64,000 bases of DNA from Advenella sp048381675 (GCF_048381675.1 NZ_JBLWIS010000012.1:29068-93067), one strand, 5' to 3'; numbered from the stretch's first letter, positions 9,145-18,798 are shown. Numbers and translations: made by a program. The notes: generated by a model not told the origin, from the sequence alone.

Positions 9145-10497
9145 ATGTCGAATACCTTGGTGCAACCTTCTCCGGGAACGCGTCCCTCAGCGAACTGGGA
9201 AGAGCAAATTTCAGAAACTGGTGACAACCGTGTCCTGCGGGGCAAACCCGACTGGACCGATCTCGTTTTCTTTCTGGTTCTGGTAGCAGGGGCAGCATAT
9301 GCCATTGTGACCTATCCCAATGAAATGGATATTTACGAGAAATATATCCTGGCCGGTTCCACCCTCTTTGTGACCTGGGTGGGCTGGTTGTGGCGTCCTT
9401 TGCGTTCGCTCATGATTGCCTGTGGCCTGGCGGCATTGCTGGCTATTGGCCTTTATGATGGCAACCTGGCACAGGCTGATAACCAGTTCCTGCTTAAATA
9501 CCTGCTGTCCTCACAGTCTGCCATTTTATGGATGTGCGCCCTGTTTTTCATGGCTACCGTGGTGTATTGGGTGGGGTATGTCAGCCCAACCGCAGCCTGG
9601 ATGGGTACCGTCTTCACCTGGGCGGGCGTGTTTTTTGGCTTTACCGGCTTGCTGGTCCGCTGGCGTGAAGGACACCTGATTGCCCCCGACATGGGGCATA
9701 TTCCTGTCAGTAACCTGTATGAAGTTTTCGTGCTGTTTTGCCTGATAACCGCGGTTTTTTACCTGTACTATGAAAAGCGCTATAACACGCGTGCCTTGGG
9801 TGGCTTTGTATTGCTGGTCATATCCACGGCGGTCATTTTCCTGCTTTGGTACACTTTCGAGCGCGATGCGGCAGCGATTACACCATTGAATAATGCCTTG
9901 CGCAGCTGGTGGATGAAGCTGCACGTACCGGCCAACTTTATTGGCTACGGTACCTTTGCATTGTCGGCTATGGTGGGTTTTGCTTATCTGGTCAAGCAAC
10001 ATGGCGAAACTACGTCCTGGAAGCCCATGATCCCCTTGCTGCTGATTGGTGGTGCCATGGTGTCTGAACCGTTCATTTTCAGTGACAAGGAAAACTTCGG
10101 TTTCTGGATTCTGTATTTTGGCTTAAGCGTTATTATTGTGGCCTGCATTTTGATGGCCCGTAAAACGATTGCCAGCAAATTGCCTCCGCTAGAGGTGCTT
10201 GATGACATCATGTACCGGGCCATTTCAGTGGGATTTGCCTTCTTTACGGTAGCTACCGTGCTGGGAGCGCTGTGGGCCGCCGATGCCTGGGGAACTTACT
10301 GGCAGTGGGATCCCAAAGAAACCTGGGCCTTTATTGTGTGGCTGAATTATGCGGCCTGGTTGCACTTGCGCCTGATGAAAGGAATGCGTGGTACGGTTGC
10401 TGCCTACTGGGCGCTGGCTGGTTTGATCATTACCAGTTTTGCTTTCCTGGGCGTGAATATCTTCCTGTCTGGCTTGCATTCGTACGGTGAGTTGTAA
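9145..10497 (+). CDS. ccsA: Cytochrome c biogenesis protein CcsA (ResC family)
   Basis: Heme-handling and cytochrome c synthetase partner of CcsB. The protein is highly hydrophobic with about eight membrane helices and contains the tryptophan-rich WWD-type motif WGTYWQWDPKETW near residues 378-390, which binds heme for ligation. I use the ATG at 9145, 450 residues, because AGGA lies 7 bases upstream; a TTG two codons earlier (9139) is possible. The C-terminal FLGVNIFLSGLHSYG is the usual family ending. Confidence 0.94.
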   Translation: MSNTLVQPSPGTRPSANWEEQISETGDNRVLRGKPDWTDLVFFLVLVAGAAYAIVTYPNEMDIYEKYILAGSTLFVTWVGWLWRPLRSLMIACGLAALLAIGLYDGNLAQADNQFLLKYLLSSQSAILWMCALFFMATVVYWVGYVSPTAAWMGTVFTWAGVFFGFTGLLVRWREGHLIAPDMGHIPVSNLYEVFVLFCLITAVFYLYYEKRYNTRALGGFVLLVISTAVIFLLWYTFERDAAAITPLNNALRSWWMKLHVPANFIGYGTFALSAMVGFAYLVKQHGETTSWKPMIPLLLIGGAMVSEPFIFSDKENFGFWILYFGLSVIIVACILMARKTIASKLPPLEVLDDIMYRAISVGFAFFTVATVLGALWAADAWGTYWQWDPKETWAFIVWLNYAAWLHLRLMKGMRGTVAAYWALAGLIITSFAFLGVNIFLSGLHSYGEL

Positions 10498-10535
10498 AAC
10501 AGGAATGCCCATTAAAACCTGCTTGGTTTTAGGGT

Positions 10536-10582
10536 AAAAAAACGGTGGTCTGTTCAAAAATGTGAACTGGCCACCGTTTTTT
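10536..10582. terminator. Bidirectional terminator shared by ccsA and cydC
   Basis: AAAAAACGGTGG and CCACCGTTTTTT flank an inner GTTCA/TGAAC pair, giving a long stem with A and T runs on both sides. It lies after ccsA on the plus strand and includes the last codons of cydC on the minus strand, so part of the terminator is coding for cydC. Confidence 0.8.
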
Positions 10583-12263
10583 GTTGCTGAACTGGTTTGA
10601 GCTCACTGTGCAAACGACCATTTGCCAATACAAAGTTTTCATCAACCACGCCTTCAGGCAAATTGGCATGCGTTACGATGATCACCGTACGGTCTTTAGC
10701 CACCTGTTGCAGGTTGGTAAACCAGGCATCGGCGGTAGTTTTGTCAAGCCCTGCGGTGGGTTCGTCAAGCAGCCAGACCGTTGCCTTGGATAACAAGACA
10801 CGGGCCAGGCATAAACGGCGGATTTGGCCGGTAGAAAGCGTGTTGCCACCTTCGCCGGTCCAGGCGTCCAGGCCACCAATCTGTTCAATGTGGCTAGCCA
10901 GATGAACCTGCTTCAGGACTTCCCATAAGCGCTCATCTGTTGCATCAGGGTCGGCCAACAGCAGGTTGTGGCGGATAGTGCCCATGAACACCGGTGAATG
11001 TTGTGACAGCAGGGCAAAGTGCCGGTAAAGCGATTGGGTGTTTACCGTATTTAAATTGACGTCACCATAAGTAATGGTGCCTGCTGACAAGGGATGCACC
11101 TGCATGATGGCCATGAGCAGGGTGGTTTTACCCGTGCCGCTTAATCCCCGAATGGCAATCCGCTGGCCATGTTCCACACTAAGATTTAGCTGGCTTAAAA
11201 CCGGCTGGTTTTCATAGGCCACACCGATGTTTTGCAACTGCAATTGTCCTGTGGCGGGAAGGGTTGCCGTTGGCTGGGCCTGTCCACTCTCGGTTTGGGC
11301 AAGCGCTGTGACAGTCAGGTCTTGAATACGACGGGCGGCGGCTTCAACGGCACCCAGGCCGGCAGCGCCGCGCATGATGGGGGATAAAATTTCAAACAGG
11401 CCCATTGCCCCCAGTAACAGTCCCACCCAAATCGGGGCCGACAAGGCCTGCTGTGCCTGTGCATTGGCACCCAGCCATAATAGTGCCAATACCAATGCCC
11501 CCATTAACAGTTGCTGCACCAGGGTGCCCAAACTGCCTGCCTGGGTGACCCGTTGCTGTGCCTTGGCCAAACGCAGGCCGGCCTGGTCAAACTGTTCTTG
11601 CGCCACCGATGTCAGGCCAAAAACCAGCAGGTCAGTGTGGGCGGAAATGGCCTCATGGGCCAGGGCGCGCAATTCGGCATTGGCTGCCTGGACTTCCAAG
11701 CCCGCAGCTGCGGTTTTGCGGGCCAGCAAATAGGGCAGTACACCAGCTGCCAGGCATAATACAAGCAGCAGGATCCAGCCCATCAAGGGTAATGCCATAC
11801 CCATCAAAAAGCTGAAAAATGCACCGGCCATGACGGCCGTAAAAACCGGGGTGATAATCAGTAAAAAGAAAGTATCCAGGCGTTCTATGTCGTTGATGAG
11901 ACGCGCCAGCAGGTCACCGTCACGGTATTGGGCCAATTGGGCGGGTTTGAAAGCGGCCAGCCGGGCAAAACTGCCGGTGCGGATTTCCGCCTGCAAGTCC
12001 AGCGTGACAATATGTCCGCATACCCGTTCGGCATAACGTGAGGCAATTCGCCACATTGACAGGCCACGCACCAGGGCAGAGGGGAGAAACAGATTGAACG
12101 CCAGTGCCGAGCCGGCCAGAAAGGCACCGGTTAAAAACCAGCCGGAGACCGTTAAGAGCCCCACGCCGGCAAAAACGGTCGATAAGGCCAGGAACAGGGC
12201 CAGAATGCTTAGGCGCCAATGTTGTTTAATCCAGGGTCCGGCCAACTGCCACCACAATTTCAC
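10554..12263 (-). CDS. cydC: Heterodimeric ABC exporter subunit CydC (cytochrome bd assembly)
   Basis: Half of the CydDC exporter of cysteine/glutathione needed to assemble cytochrome bd. Six membrane segments occupy about the first 300 residues, followed by an ATPase domain with Walker A GLSGTGKTT, a slightly altered signature LSTGQ and Walker B VWLLDEPTAGLD. I start at the GTG at 12263: it overlaps the cydD stop in the GTGA arrangement and has GAAGGA about 8 bases upstream. The first ATG (12320) would overlap cydD by 61 bases. The result is 569 residues. It is the last gene of the cydABXDC run. Confidence 0.93.
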   Translation of the reverse strand: MKLWWQLAGPWIKQHWRLSILALFLALSTVFAGVGLLTVSGWFLTGAFLAGSALAFNLFLPSALVRGLSMWRIASRYAERVCGHIVTLDLQAEIRTGSFARLAAFKPAQLAQYRDGDLLARLINDIERLDTFFLLIITPVFTAVMAGAFFSFLMGMALPLMGWILLLVLCLAAGVLPYLLARKTAAAGLEVQAANAELRALAHEAISAHTDLLVFGLTSVAQEQFDQAGLRLAKAQQRVTQAGSLGTLVQQLLMGALVLALLWLGANAQAQQALSAPIWVGLLLGAMGLFEILSPIMRGAAGLGAVEAAARRIQDLTVTALAQTESGQAQPTATLPATGQLQLQNIGVAYENQPVLSQLNLSVEHGQRIAIRGLSGTGKTTLLMAIMQVHPLSAGTITYGDVNLNTVNTQSLYRHFALLSQHSPVFMGTIRHNLLLADPDATDERLWEVLKQVHLASHIEQIGGLDAWTGEGGNTLSTGQIRRLCLARVLLSKATVWLLDEPTAGLDKTTADAWFTNLQQVAKDRTVIIVTHANLPEGVVDENFVLANGRLHSELKPVQQQKTVASSHF

Positions 12264-13975
12264 GCTTTTTCCTTCATAAAAAGTTTTTGATTGCGAATGT
12301 GCCAGACTTGGCCAATGCACTGTGCTATTTCCTCATCGTGGGTGGCCACCAGCAAGGCACGGCCCCGGGCAAAGCGTAAAATGGCCTGGATAACCGCGTC
12401 ACGGGTTTGCCCGTCAAGATAGGCAGTGGGCTCGTCCAGCATGATCAGGGCCGGGTCGGTTAAAAACAGCCTGGCCAGCGCAAGCCGGTGGGCCTGTCCG
12501 CCAGACACGCCGTGTCCGCGTGTACCCAGCACGGTATCCAGTCCTTGTGCCAGGCCGGTTACAAAACCGGCTGCCTGGGCCTGCTCAAGGGCAGACCATA
12601 ATTGCTGTTCGGTAGCCTGGGGGTTGACGGCCAATAAAAACTGCCGGATGCTGCCCAGGCCGATAAAGGGCTGCTGGCCAATCAGGATGTATTCGTTTTC
12701 GGCAAAATAATGCACCAGTTGACCGTTGGCGTAGGGTCGCAGTCCGGCCAGGGTCTCAAGCAAAGAGGTTTTGCCAATGCCGCTTTCGCCCATTAAGGCG
12801 ATGGGCTGGTCGAGCTGCAAGGTAAAATTGGCGGGTAATAAAATATCGCGTCCTTGAGGGGTTTGCAGGGCAAGTTCCTGTGCCTGCAAGACAAGCCCAC
12901 TGCCGTTACGGGCCTGGCGCTGGATGATGGGGGATTCTGCAACGGTTGGCAGGCTGGTGTCGTGATGATTGGGCAGTTGTTGATACAACTGGTGCAAGCC
13001 TTGCGCTGCTGCCTTGGCGGTGGCCCGGTCATGGTAGCTGGCTGCCATCTGGCGCAGCGGCATATACACTTCGGGTGCCAGTAACAGGCAAAACAGGCCA
13101 TGCTGCAAGGTATAGCCAGAAAAATGGGCGCCTAGCATGCCTAAATAACTGAGCCCGATATAAATGGCCACACCGGCCACGCCCAGGGCGGCAAACAGCT
13201 CAAGCACTGCCGAAGACAGGAAAGCAATCCGCAACACTTTCATGGTGGTGTCGCTTAAGCTTTTGCTGGCCGAATGTACGGCTTTGATTTCGTCCTTGGT
13301 GCGTCCCATTAAGGCCAGGGTGAACAGACCACGAATCCGGTCGGCAAAAATACCTGACAGACGGCTTAACGCCTGTTGGTGTTTTTGGTTGGCGGCCTCT
13401 GCACGCATGCCGATTAGGGCCATAAACAGGGGAATCATGGGGGCGCTGAATAAGAACACCAGGGTGACGATCCAGTCGATGGGTAGGATCACAACCGCAA
13501 ATGCCAGGGGCAGAAAAACCGCGGAAATGGTGGCGGGCAGAAAACGCTGCAAATAGCCGTCAAGTGCCTGCACCTGGTCGAGGATGGCCGTGGTGAGGGC
13601 GCCAGCCGGCGTTTGCCTGCTCCAGACAGGCCCCCGGGCCAGCAATTGTCCAAAAAACCGTTGCCGCAATTGTTGCTTGATGTGTTCGGAAGCCCGGGAA
13701 GCGGCCATTTCGCCAGACCAGACCATCAAGGCCCGAAGGGCAATCAGCAGGGCAATCAGTAACATTTGCCCCCATAACTCGGCGGGGGCAACCGATAAAC
13801 GAATGGCCTGGTCGAGGGTTTTTGCCAGCATCCAGGCCTGGAATACCAGGACTCCCCCTGCCACAAGTGGCGCACCGATGGCCCACATCATGGCTATGGG
13901 TGCTATTTTCCAGAGACCTGACAACCAGCGGTTCTGTATGGCAGCTTCTGTTTTAGAGGGAGTATCTGGTGACAT
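12260..13975 (-). CDS. cydD: Heterodimeric ABC exporter subunit CydD (cytochrome bd assembly)
   Basis: Partner of CydC in thiol export to the periplasm. It has an N-terminal six-helix region, a Walker A GESGIGKTS, signature VSGGQ, and Walker B LIMLDEPTAYLD. The start is uncertain: the ATG at 13975 (571 residues) leaves a 13-base gap to cydX, while the ATG at 14014 (584 residues) would overlap cydX; neither has a strong ribosome site, and I prefer the shorter form. The stop overlaps the cydC start by 4 bases. Confidence 0.92.
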   Translation of the reverse strand: MSPDTPSKTEAAIQNRWLSGLWKIAPIAMMWAIGAPLVAGGVLVFQAWMLAKTLDQAIRLSVAPAELWGQMLLIALLIALRALMVWSGEMAASRASEHIKQQLRQRFFGQLLARGPVWSRQTPAGALTTAILDQVQALDGYLQRFLPATISAVFLPLAFAVVILPIDWIVTLVFLFSAPMIPLFMALIGMRAEAANQKHQQALSRLSGIFADRIRGLFTLALMGRTKDEIKAVHSASKSLSDTTMKVLRIAFLSSAVLELFAALGVAGVAIYIGLSYLGMLGAHFSGYTLQHGLFCLLLAPEVYMPLRQMAASYHDRATAKAAAQGLHQLYQQLPNHHDTSLPTVAESPIIQRQARNGSGLVLQAQELALQTPQGRDILLPANFTLQLDQPIALMGESGIGKTSLLETLAGLRPYANGQLVHYFAENEYILIGQQPFIGLGSIRQFLLAVNPQATEQQLWSALEQAQAAGFVTGLAQGLDTVLGTRGHGVSGGQAHRLALARLFLTDPALIMLDEPTAYLDGQTRDAVIQAILRFARGRALLVATHDEEIAQCIGQVWHIRNQKLFMKEKA

Positions 13976-13988
13976 TATTAATGAAACA

Positions 13989-14108
13989 CTATTGGGTTTT
14001 TGTGGCTTTGGCATTCTTTTCTATTGTACGCAATTCAAACCACATTGCGTTCAGGATGGAAAAAGCACATGCCAGGCCTAAACCTAAAATCCATGAAAAA
14101 TACCACAT
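13989..14108 (-). CDS. cydX: Cytochrome bd small subunit CydX
   Basis: A 39-residue single-helix protein that stabilises the heme groups of cytochrome bd. The reading frame starts MWYFSWILGLGLAC, the classic CydX opening, continues with a hydrophobic helix and NAMWFE, and ends in a charged tail rich in Lys and Thr. It starts 13 bases after the cydB stop and ends 13 bases before my cydD start, exactly where CydX sits in cydABX operons. It is easily missed because of its length. Confidence 0.93.
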   Translation of the reverse strand: MWYFSWILGLGLACAFSILNAMWFELRTIEKNAKATKTQ

Positions 14109-14120
14109 AATGGTGATTCC

Positions 14121-15281
14121 TTAGTAAGCATGGGGGGCATCGTTAACCGTTTCAGGGGTAACTTTCCCACGCATGACACGATATACCCAAGAGGTATAGG
14201 CAATGATGATCGGCAGGAAAAACAGCGCAACCAGCAGCATGATCCACAAGGTTAAATGGCTGGCTGAGGCATCATAAAGGGTTAAGCCAGCGGCCGGGTC
14301 AAGGGATGAAGGCAGCAGGAACGGATAGGTGGAAAAGCCAAAGGTAAAGATAATGGCGGCAATGCTTAACGAGGACATGAGCAAGGCAAGCAAACCGCTG
14401 CGTTTTACCAGCAACATGGCCAGCAAGGTGGTAACAATACCCAGGGCCGGTGCGATCCAGGCCAGGGGCGTTACGCTGTAAATACCCATCCAGGCTCCGG
14501 ACGCAACCGTAACCGCCTTGTCGGTGGACAGGGGATTGGATACATCGTTGGCAGTTAGCAGGGCAGTATCCATCCTATATCCGGGTACCGACGCGGCAAT
14601 CCAGACACCGCCAAGCACAAACAGCACGATCACGGCAAGACCCGACCAGATGGCCCAGCGATGTGCCGCCTGTGCAATGCCGTTTTCTGTTTTCCAGCTT
14701 AATACCGTGGCGCCTTGCAGCAGCAGCATGGCAATGCTAAGTACGCCACACAACAGTGCAAAAGGCTGGAACAGGCCGAAAAAGCTGCCTTCATAAACAG
14801 GTCGCAAAGTGTCAGCCTCGAAGCGGAATGGCACGCCCAGCATGACGTTGCCAATAGCCACGCCAAAAACCAGGGCAGCAACCAGCCCGGTTAAACACCA
14901 GGTGAGATCCCAGTTTTTACGCCATTTTTCTGATGGCAGCTGACTGCGGTATTTAATGGCAACCGGACGTAAAATAAGCGCCACCAGCAACAGCATCATG
15001 GCCAGATAAAAGCCAGAAAACGACATGGCATATAACAATGGCCAGGCGGCAAAAATAACGCCACCAGCCGTAATCAGCCAAACCTGGTTACCTTCCCAAA
15101 CCGGGCCGATCACGTTGTAAAGAACGCGCCGTTCGTCATCGGATTTGGTAACCAGGGGCAACAGCATGGCCACCCCAAGGTCAGCGCCGTCCATGATGGC
15201 AAAGGCAATTAACAGCACACCCAGCAGCAGCCACCAAATATGGCGCATGGTGTCATAATCAAACAGAATTAACGATTCCAT
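14121..15281 (-). CDS. cydB: Cytochrome bd ubiquinol oxidase subunit II
   Basis: Membrane subunit of the high-affinity terminal oxidase, paired with CydA. The 386-residue protein is slightly longer than E. coli CydB and consists almost entirely of membrane helices. Near the start is the family segment WWLLLGVLLIAFAIMDGADLG (first 20 residues quoted in sense), followed by GPVWEGNQVWLI, both hallmarks of CydB. It begins 11 bases after cydA ends and precedes cydX. Confidence 0.95.
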   Translation of the reverse strand: MESLILFDYDTMRHIWWLLLGVLLIAFAIMDGADLGVAMLLPLVTKSDDERRVLYNVIGPVWEGNQVWLITAGGVIFAAWPLLYAMSFSGFYLAMMLLLVALILRPVAIKYRSQLPSEKWRKNWDLTWCLTGLVAALVFGVAIGNVMLGVPFRFEADTLRPVYEGSFFGLFQPFALLCGVLSIAMLLLQGATVLSWKTENGIAQAAHRWAIWSGLAVIVLFVLGGVWIAASVPGYRMDTALLTANDVSNPLSTDKAVTVASGAWMGIYSVTPLAWIAPALGIVTTLLAMLLVKRSGLLALLMSSLSIAAIIFTFGFSTYPFLLPSSLDPAAGLTLYDASASHLTLWIMLLVALFFLPIIIAYTSWVYRVMRGKVTPETVNDAPHAY

Positions 15282-15292
15282 TGTCCAACTCC

Positions 15293-16864
15293 TTATTTAG
15301 CGGTAATGGCACTGGCGGCAAAGTCATTGGCGTCAGGCTTGTCATCTTCTTCTTGAGGGCCTTTTCGTACCGTATACAGCATCACCTTGGTGGCCAGCGC
15401 GGCCAGGGCGCCATACAGCACAATAAAGATGGTCATACTGATGACGAGATCGCTGACATTAAGCCCCGAGGCGGCATAGAAAGTGGGCAATACGCCTTCA
15501 ATAATCCAGGGTTGACGACCAAATTCGGCTACGAACCAGCCGCATTCAACGGCAATCCAGGGCAATGGAACGGTGAATACCGCCAGCTTGAGAAAGCGTG
15601 GTGAACTGGTAAGGCGATCTTTGCTGGCCAGGTAAAAGGCAACCATAAAGAAGCCAATAAAGTAAAAACCCAGTGCGACCATGAGGCGGAATGTCCAGAA
15701 TAAAGGGGCAACCTGAGGGACGGTATCCCAGGCTGCCTGGTCAATCTGCCCGGGGGTGGCGGTGTTCAGGTCTTGGACATAACGCTTGAGCAACAGGGCA
15801 TAGCCCAGGTCTTTCCAGTACGCATCAAAGACGGTTTGTGCCTGTGCATTGGTTTTATCCACACGCAGTGTTTGCAAGGCGTTATAGGCTTGTACCCCAT
15901 GTTCAATGCGAACCTTTGCCTTGTCGACCAGCTCATTGATGCCTAACAGGGGAGTGGTCAGGGAGCGGGTGCCAATAATACCCATCGCCCATGGGATTTC
16001 CACGGCAAACTCATTGCGTCGCTCTTCCTGGTTGGGAATGGCAATCAGGTTGAAGTTGGCCGGTGCCGGCTCTGTGTGCCACATGGATTCCATGGCGGCC
16101 AATTTCATTTGCTGGTGTTCGGTGCTTAAATAACCGCTTTCATCACCCAGAACCACGACCGACAATGAACCCGCCAGCCCAAAGCTGGCGGCAATGACCA
16201 TGGAGCGGCGGGCAATTTCGATATGACGGCCACGCAACACGTACCAGGCACTGACGCCCAGCACGAAAATGGCAGCCAGGACATAGCCGGCACTGACCGT
16301 ATGTACAAATTTGGCCTGGGCCACCGGATTAAGCACGACTTCGGCAAAATCGGTCATTTCCATGCGCATGGTGTGGGGGTTGAAGTAGGCACCCACAGGG
16401 TTTTGCATCCAGCCATTGGCGATTAAAATCCACAAGGCCGAAAAATTGGCTCCAATGGCTACCAGCCAGGTAACAACAAGGTGGCCCACTTTGGATAAAC
16501 GGTCCCAGCCAAAGAAGAACAGGCCGATAAAGGTGGCTTCCATAAAAAACGCCATTAAGCCTTCAATGGCTAATGGCGCTCCAAAAATATCACCGACATA
16601 ATGACTGTAATAAGACCAGTTCATGCCGAACTGGAATTCCATGACGACACCGGTTGCAACTCCTACGGCAAAGTTAATGCCAAAAAGTTTGCCCCAGAAC
16701 ATGGTCATGCGACGCCAGATGTCTTTACCCGTCATGACATAGACGCTTTCCATAATGGCCAGCAAAAATGCAAAGCCTAATGTTAACGGTACAAAAATAA
16801 AGTGAAACATGGCTGTCAGCGCAAACTGCAAGCGCGACAGGGTGACGACATCCAGATCTATCAT
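15293..16864 (-). CDS. cydA: Cytochrome bd ubiquinol oxidase subunit I
   Basis: Heme-carrying subunit that oxidises ubiquinol and reduces oxygen at low oxygen levels. The 523-residue length matches the long Q-loop form of E. coli. Visible markers are the early FHFIFVPLTLG with the heme b595 histidine, the GRQPW motif near residue 445, and many membrane helices. It heads a minus-strand operon cydA-cydB-cydX-cydD-cydC with gaps of 11 to 13 bases or overlaps, so oxidase and assembly exporter are made together. Regulatory palindromes lie upstream. Confidence 0.96.
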   Translation of the reverse strand: MIDLDVVTLSRLQFALTAMFHFIFVPLTLGFAFLLAIMESVYVMTGKDIWRRMTMFWGKLFGINFAVGVATGVVMEFQFGMNWSYYSHYVGDIFGAPLAIEGLMAFFMEATFIGLFFFGWDRLSKVGHLVVTWLVAIGANFSALWILIANGWMQNPVGAYFNPHTMRMEMTDFAEVVLNPVAQAKFVHTVSAGYVLAAIFVLGVSAWYVLRGRHIEIARRSMVIAASFGLAGSLSVVVLGDESGYLSTEHQQMKLAAMESMWHTEPAPANFNLIAIPNQEERRNEFAVEIPWAMGIIGTRSLTTPLLGINELVDKAKVRIEHGVQAYNALQTLRVDKTNAQAQTVFDAYWKDLGYALLLKRYVQDLNTATPGQIDQAAWDTVPQVAPLFWTFRLMVALGFYFIGFFMVAFYLASKDRLTSSPRFLKLAVFTVPLPWIAVECGWFVAEFGRQPWIIEGVLPTFYAASGLNVSDLVISMTIFIVLYGALAALATKVMLYTVRKGPQEEDDKPDANDFAASAITAK

Positions 16865-16927
16865 GCTGATTCTCCAGAGCTAAAGGGGGCGTTTTAGAAT
16901 CTTAACCGCACTAGGAAATATGAATAC

Positions 16928-17027
16928 ATTGTAAGATTGATGACAATGTTTACAATTGGATTATAGCTTACTTTTGGTAATAATTTGAAGGCAATACATC
17001 CAAATATTCATATGTTCGAATGTATTG
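16928..17027. promoter_or_regulatory. Paired palindromes upstream of cydA
   Basis: The 308-base gap between cydA and lysA holds two inverted repeats. ATTGTAA (16928-16934) and TTACAAT (16950-16956) are perfect arms 15 bases apart; CAATACAT (16992-16999) and ATGTATTG (17020-17027) are perfect arms 20 bases apart. The core AATACAT also occurs at 16923. They lie 64-163 bases ahead of cydA, suited to a regulator of the oxidase. No full FNR box (TTGAT-N4-ATCAA) is present, only TTGAT half sites. Confidence 0.45.
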
Positions 17028-17090
17028 ATTCCGGAAAGAGTGTCTGAATAAATCAGCAAAACAAGATCAATGAGGGGCATGCGTCAGCTG

Positions 17091-17122
17091 GAAAAGAAAA
17101 TGACCCCATGAAAGAGGTCATT
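17091..17122 (-). terminator. Intrinsic terminator of lysA
   Basis: On the minus strand AATGACC and GGTCATT form a 7-bp stem with a 10-base loop, followed directly by TTTTCTTTTC. It lies about 50 bases past the lysA stop. Confidence 0.75.
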
Positions 17123-17172
17123 AAAAGTAAAAGGCCGGAAAATACTTGGCTATAAAGCTTTAATCAGGGCTG

Positions 17173-18465
17173 TTAGGGCAGGAGCTGTTCGCCTGCAAAC
17201 AGGTCTTCCAGTTTTTCGCGCTGGCGAATAATATGGAAACGCTCGCCATCTACCATGACTTCCGCCGCCCGGGGACGGGTATTGTATTGGCTGGACATTA
17301 CAAAGCCATAGGCACCGGCGGATTCAAGAGCCAGGATGTCGTCTTGCTCTAGCGCAATGCTGCGTTGTTTGGCCAGCCAGTCTGCACTTTCACAAACGGG
17401 ACCCACAATATCATAGGTTTCGGGGGTTTGCGCGCGTGGCTTGACGGGCAGCAGTCCATGGTAGGCTTCATAAAGCGCGGGACGCATCAGGTCGGTCATG
17501 GCTGCGTCAATAATGGCAAAATTGCGGGCTTCGGCATGCTTGAGGTACTGGACACGCGTTAGCAGGATGCCTGCATTGCCAATCAGTGAACGGCCTGGTT
17601 CCAGAACCAGTTGCAAATGGGCATAGCCACGTTGTGCCAGTTTTTCATAAACGGGTTCCAGCAATTCTTTAGGGTCGAGCGGGATTTCATCGGTATAGCG
17701 GATGCCAAGGCCACCGCCAATGTCCAGATGCGCTACCTGGATTCCCTGCAGGCCAAGGGTATCAAGCAAGTCCAGGGTTTTGTCCAGGGCATCAAGGTAG
17801 GGGCTGACTTCGGTAATTTGTGAGCCGATATGGCTGTCGATGCCTACGATTTTAATACCGGGCAGGGTACTGGCTTTTTGGTAAGCCGCCGGTGCGCTGG
17901 TAATTTCGATCCCGAATTTATTTTCTTTCATGCCGGTTGAAATGTACGGGTGTGTTTTGGCATCGACATCCGGGTTCACACGTAAAGAAACGGGCGCTGT
18001 TTTGCCCAGTCGCGTAGCGACTTCAGAGATGCGATGCAGTTCGGCTACCGACTCTACGTTAAAGCATTTGATGCCGGCATCAAGGGCTGCTTCGATTTCC
18101 CAGTCCTGTTTGCCCACGCCTGAAAAAACAACCTTGGCGGCTTGTCCACCTGCTTTCAAGACACGGGCCAGTTCACCACCGGAAACAATATCAAACCCAC
18201 TGCCCAGTTTTGCAAATTCGTTCAGGACCGCCAGATTGGAGTTGGCTTTCATGCCATAACAAACCAGGGTATTGCGGTTGCCAATGGCATTTTGGTAGGA
18301 TTGCCATGCTGCCTTGAGTGCGGCCAGGGAGTAAACATACAGGGGGGTACCCAGTTCACGGGCCAGGGTTTCCAGGCAAACGCCTTCGGCATGCAGGGTG
18401 TTGTTTTGGTAGTGAAAGAAGGGAGAACCGGCAGGGACGGGTAGTGGTTGTGATTGTGTGGTCAT
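17173..18465 (-). CDS. lysA: Diaminopimelate decarboxylase
   Basis: PLP enzyme making lysine from meso-diaminopimelate, the last step of lysine synthesis. The PLP lysine lies in VCYGMKANSN, the phosphate-binding glycines in DIGGGLGI, and the active-site cysteine in GPVCESADWLA. The 430-residue form starts at the ATG at 18465; a longer frame to 18555 would run into lptM. It follows lptM by 49 bases in the same direction, as in many proteobacteria. Confidence 0.95.
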   Translation of the reverse strand: MTTQSQPLPVPAGSPFFHYQNNTLHAEGVCLETLARELGTPLYVYSLAALKAAWQSYQNAIGNRNTLVCYGMKANSNLAVLNEFAKLGSGFDIVSGGELARVLKAGGQAAKVVFSGVGKQDWEIEAALDAGIKCFNVESVAELHRISEVATRLGKTAPVSLRVNPDVDAKTHPYISTGMKENKFGIEITSAPAAYQKASTLPGIKIVGIDSHIGSQITEVSPYLDALDKTLDLLDTLGLQGIQVAHLDIGGGLGIRYTDEIPLDPKELLEPVYEKLAQRGYAHLQLVLEPGRSLIGNAGILLTRVQYLKHAEARNFAIIDAAMTDLMRPALYEAYHGLLPVKPRAQTPETYDIVGPVCESADWLAKQRSIALEQDDILALESAGAYGFVMSSQYNTRPRAAEVMVDGERFHIIRQREKLEDLFAGEQLLP

Positions 18466-18514
18466 TGCAAATTGATAATCAGAATTAACGGTGTATGAAA
18501 AATAAATGGGAACA

Positions 18515-18760
18515 TTATTGGGGGATGCCGGTTTTTTGTTCCTGCTCCCGGGCACGCGCTTGTTCCCTTTCTTTTTGCGCCGCTTCTTTGGCGGCTTGCT
18601 TGCGTGCCTTTATCCTTTGATCGCGTGCTTCTATTTGCTGTAATTGTTCTTGGGTAGGATAATATAGAGGTGCCTTGTATCCGCAGGCGGTAAGACCCAA
18701 ACTTAAGCCAAGCAGGGATGCAATTGAAAGACTGCGGCGTAATTTTGTAAACGCAGGCAA
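18515..18760 (-). CDS. lptM: LPS translocon maturation lipoprotein LptM (YifL-like)
   Basis: Small outer-membrane lipoprotein that in E. coli helps LptD form correct disulfides. The 81-residue precursor has a signal peptide with lipobox LTAC followed by GYKAPLYYP, which is the conserved mature start of the family. The rest is a highly charged helix rich in Lys, Glu, Gln and Ala. It is placed just ahead of lysA, the usual location, and faces cyaY with only 38 bases between the two starts. Confidence 0.9.
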   Translation of the reverse strand: MPAFTKLRRSLSIASLLGLSLGLTACGYKAPLYYPTQEQLQQIEARDQRIKARKQAAKEAAQKEREQARAREQEQKTGIPQ

Positions 18761-18798
18761 TTTACTACTCCAAAAAATTTTTTTATAGAATTGATATT

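Noticed and set aside
16865..17090. FNR/ANR box upstream of cydA
   Set aside because: Only TTGAT half sites were found; the right half does not match ATCAA.
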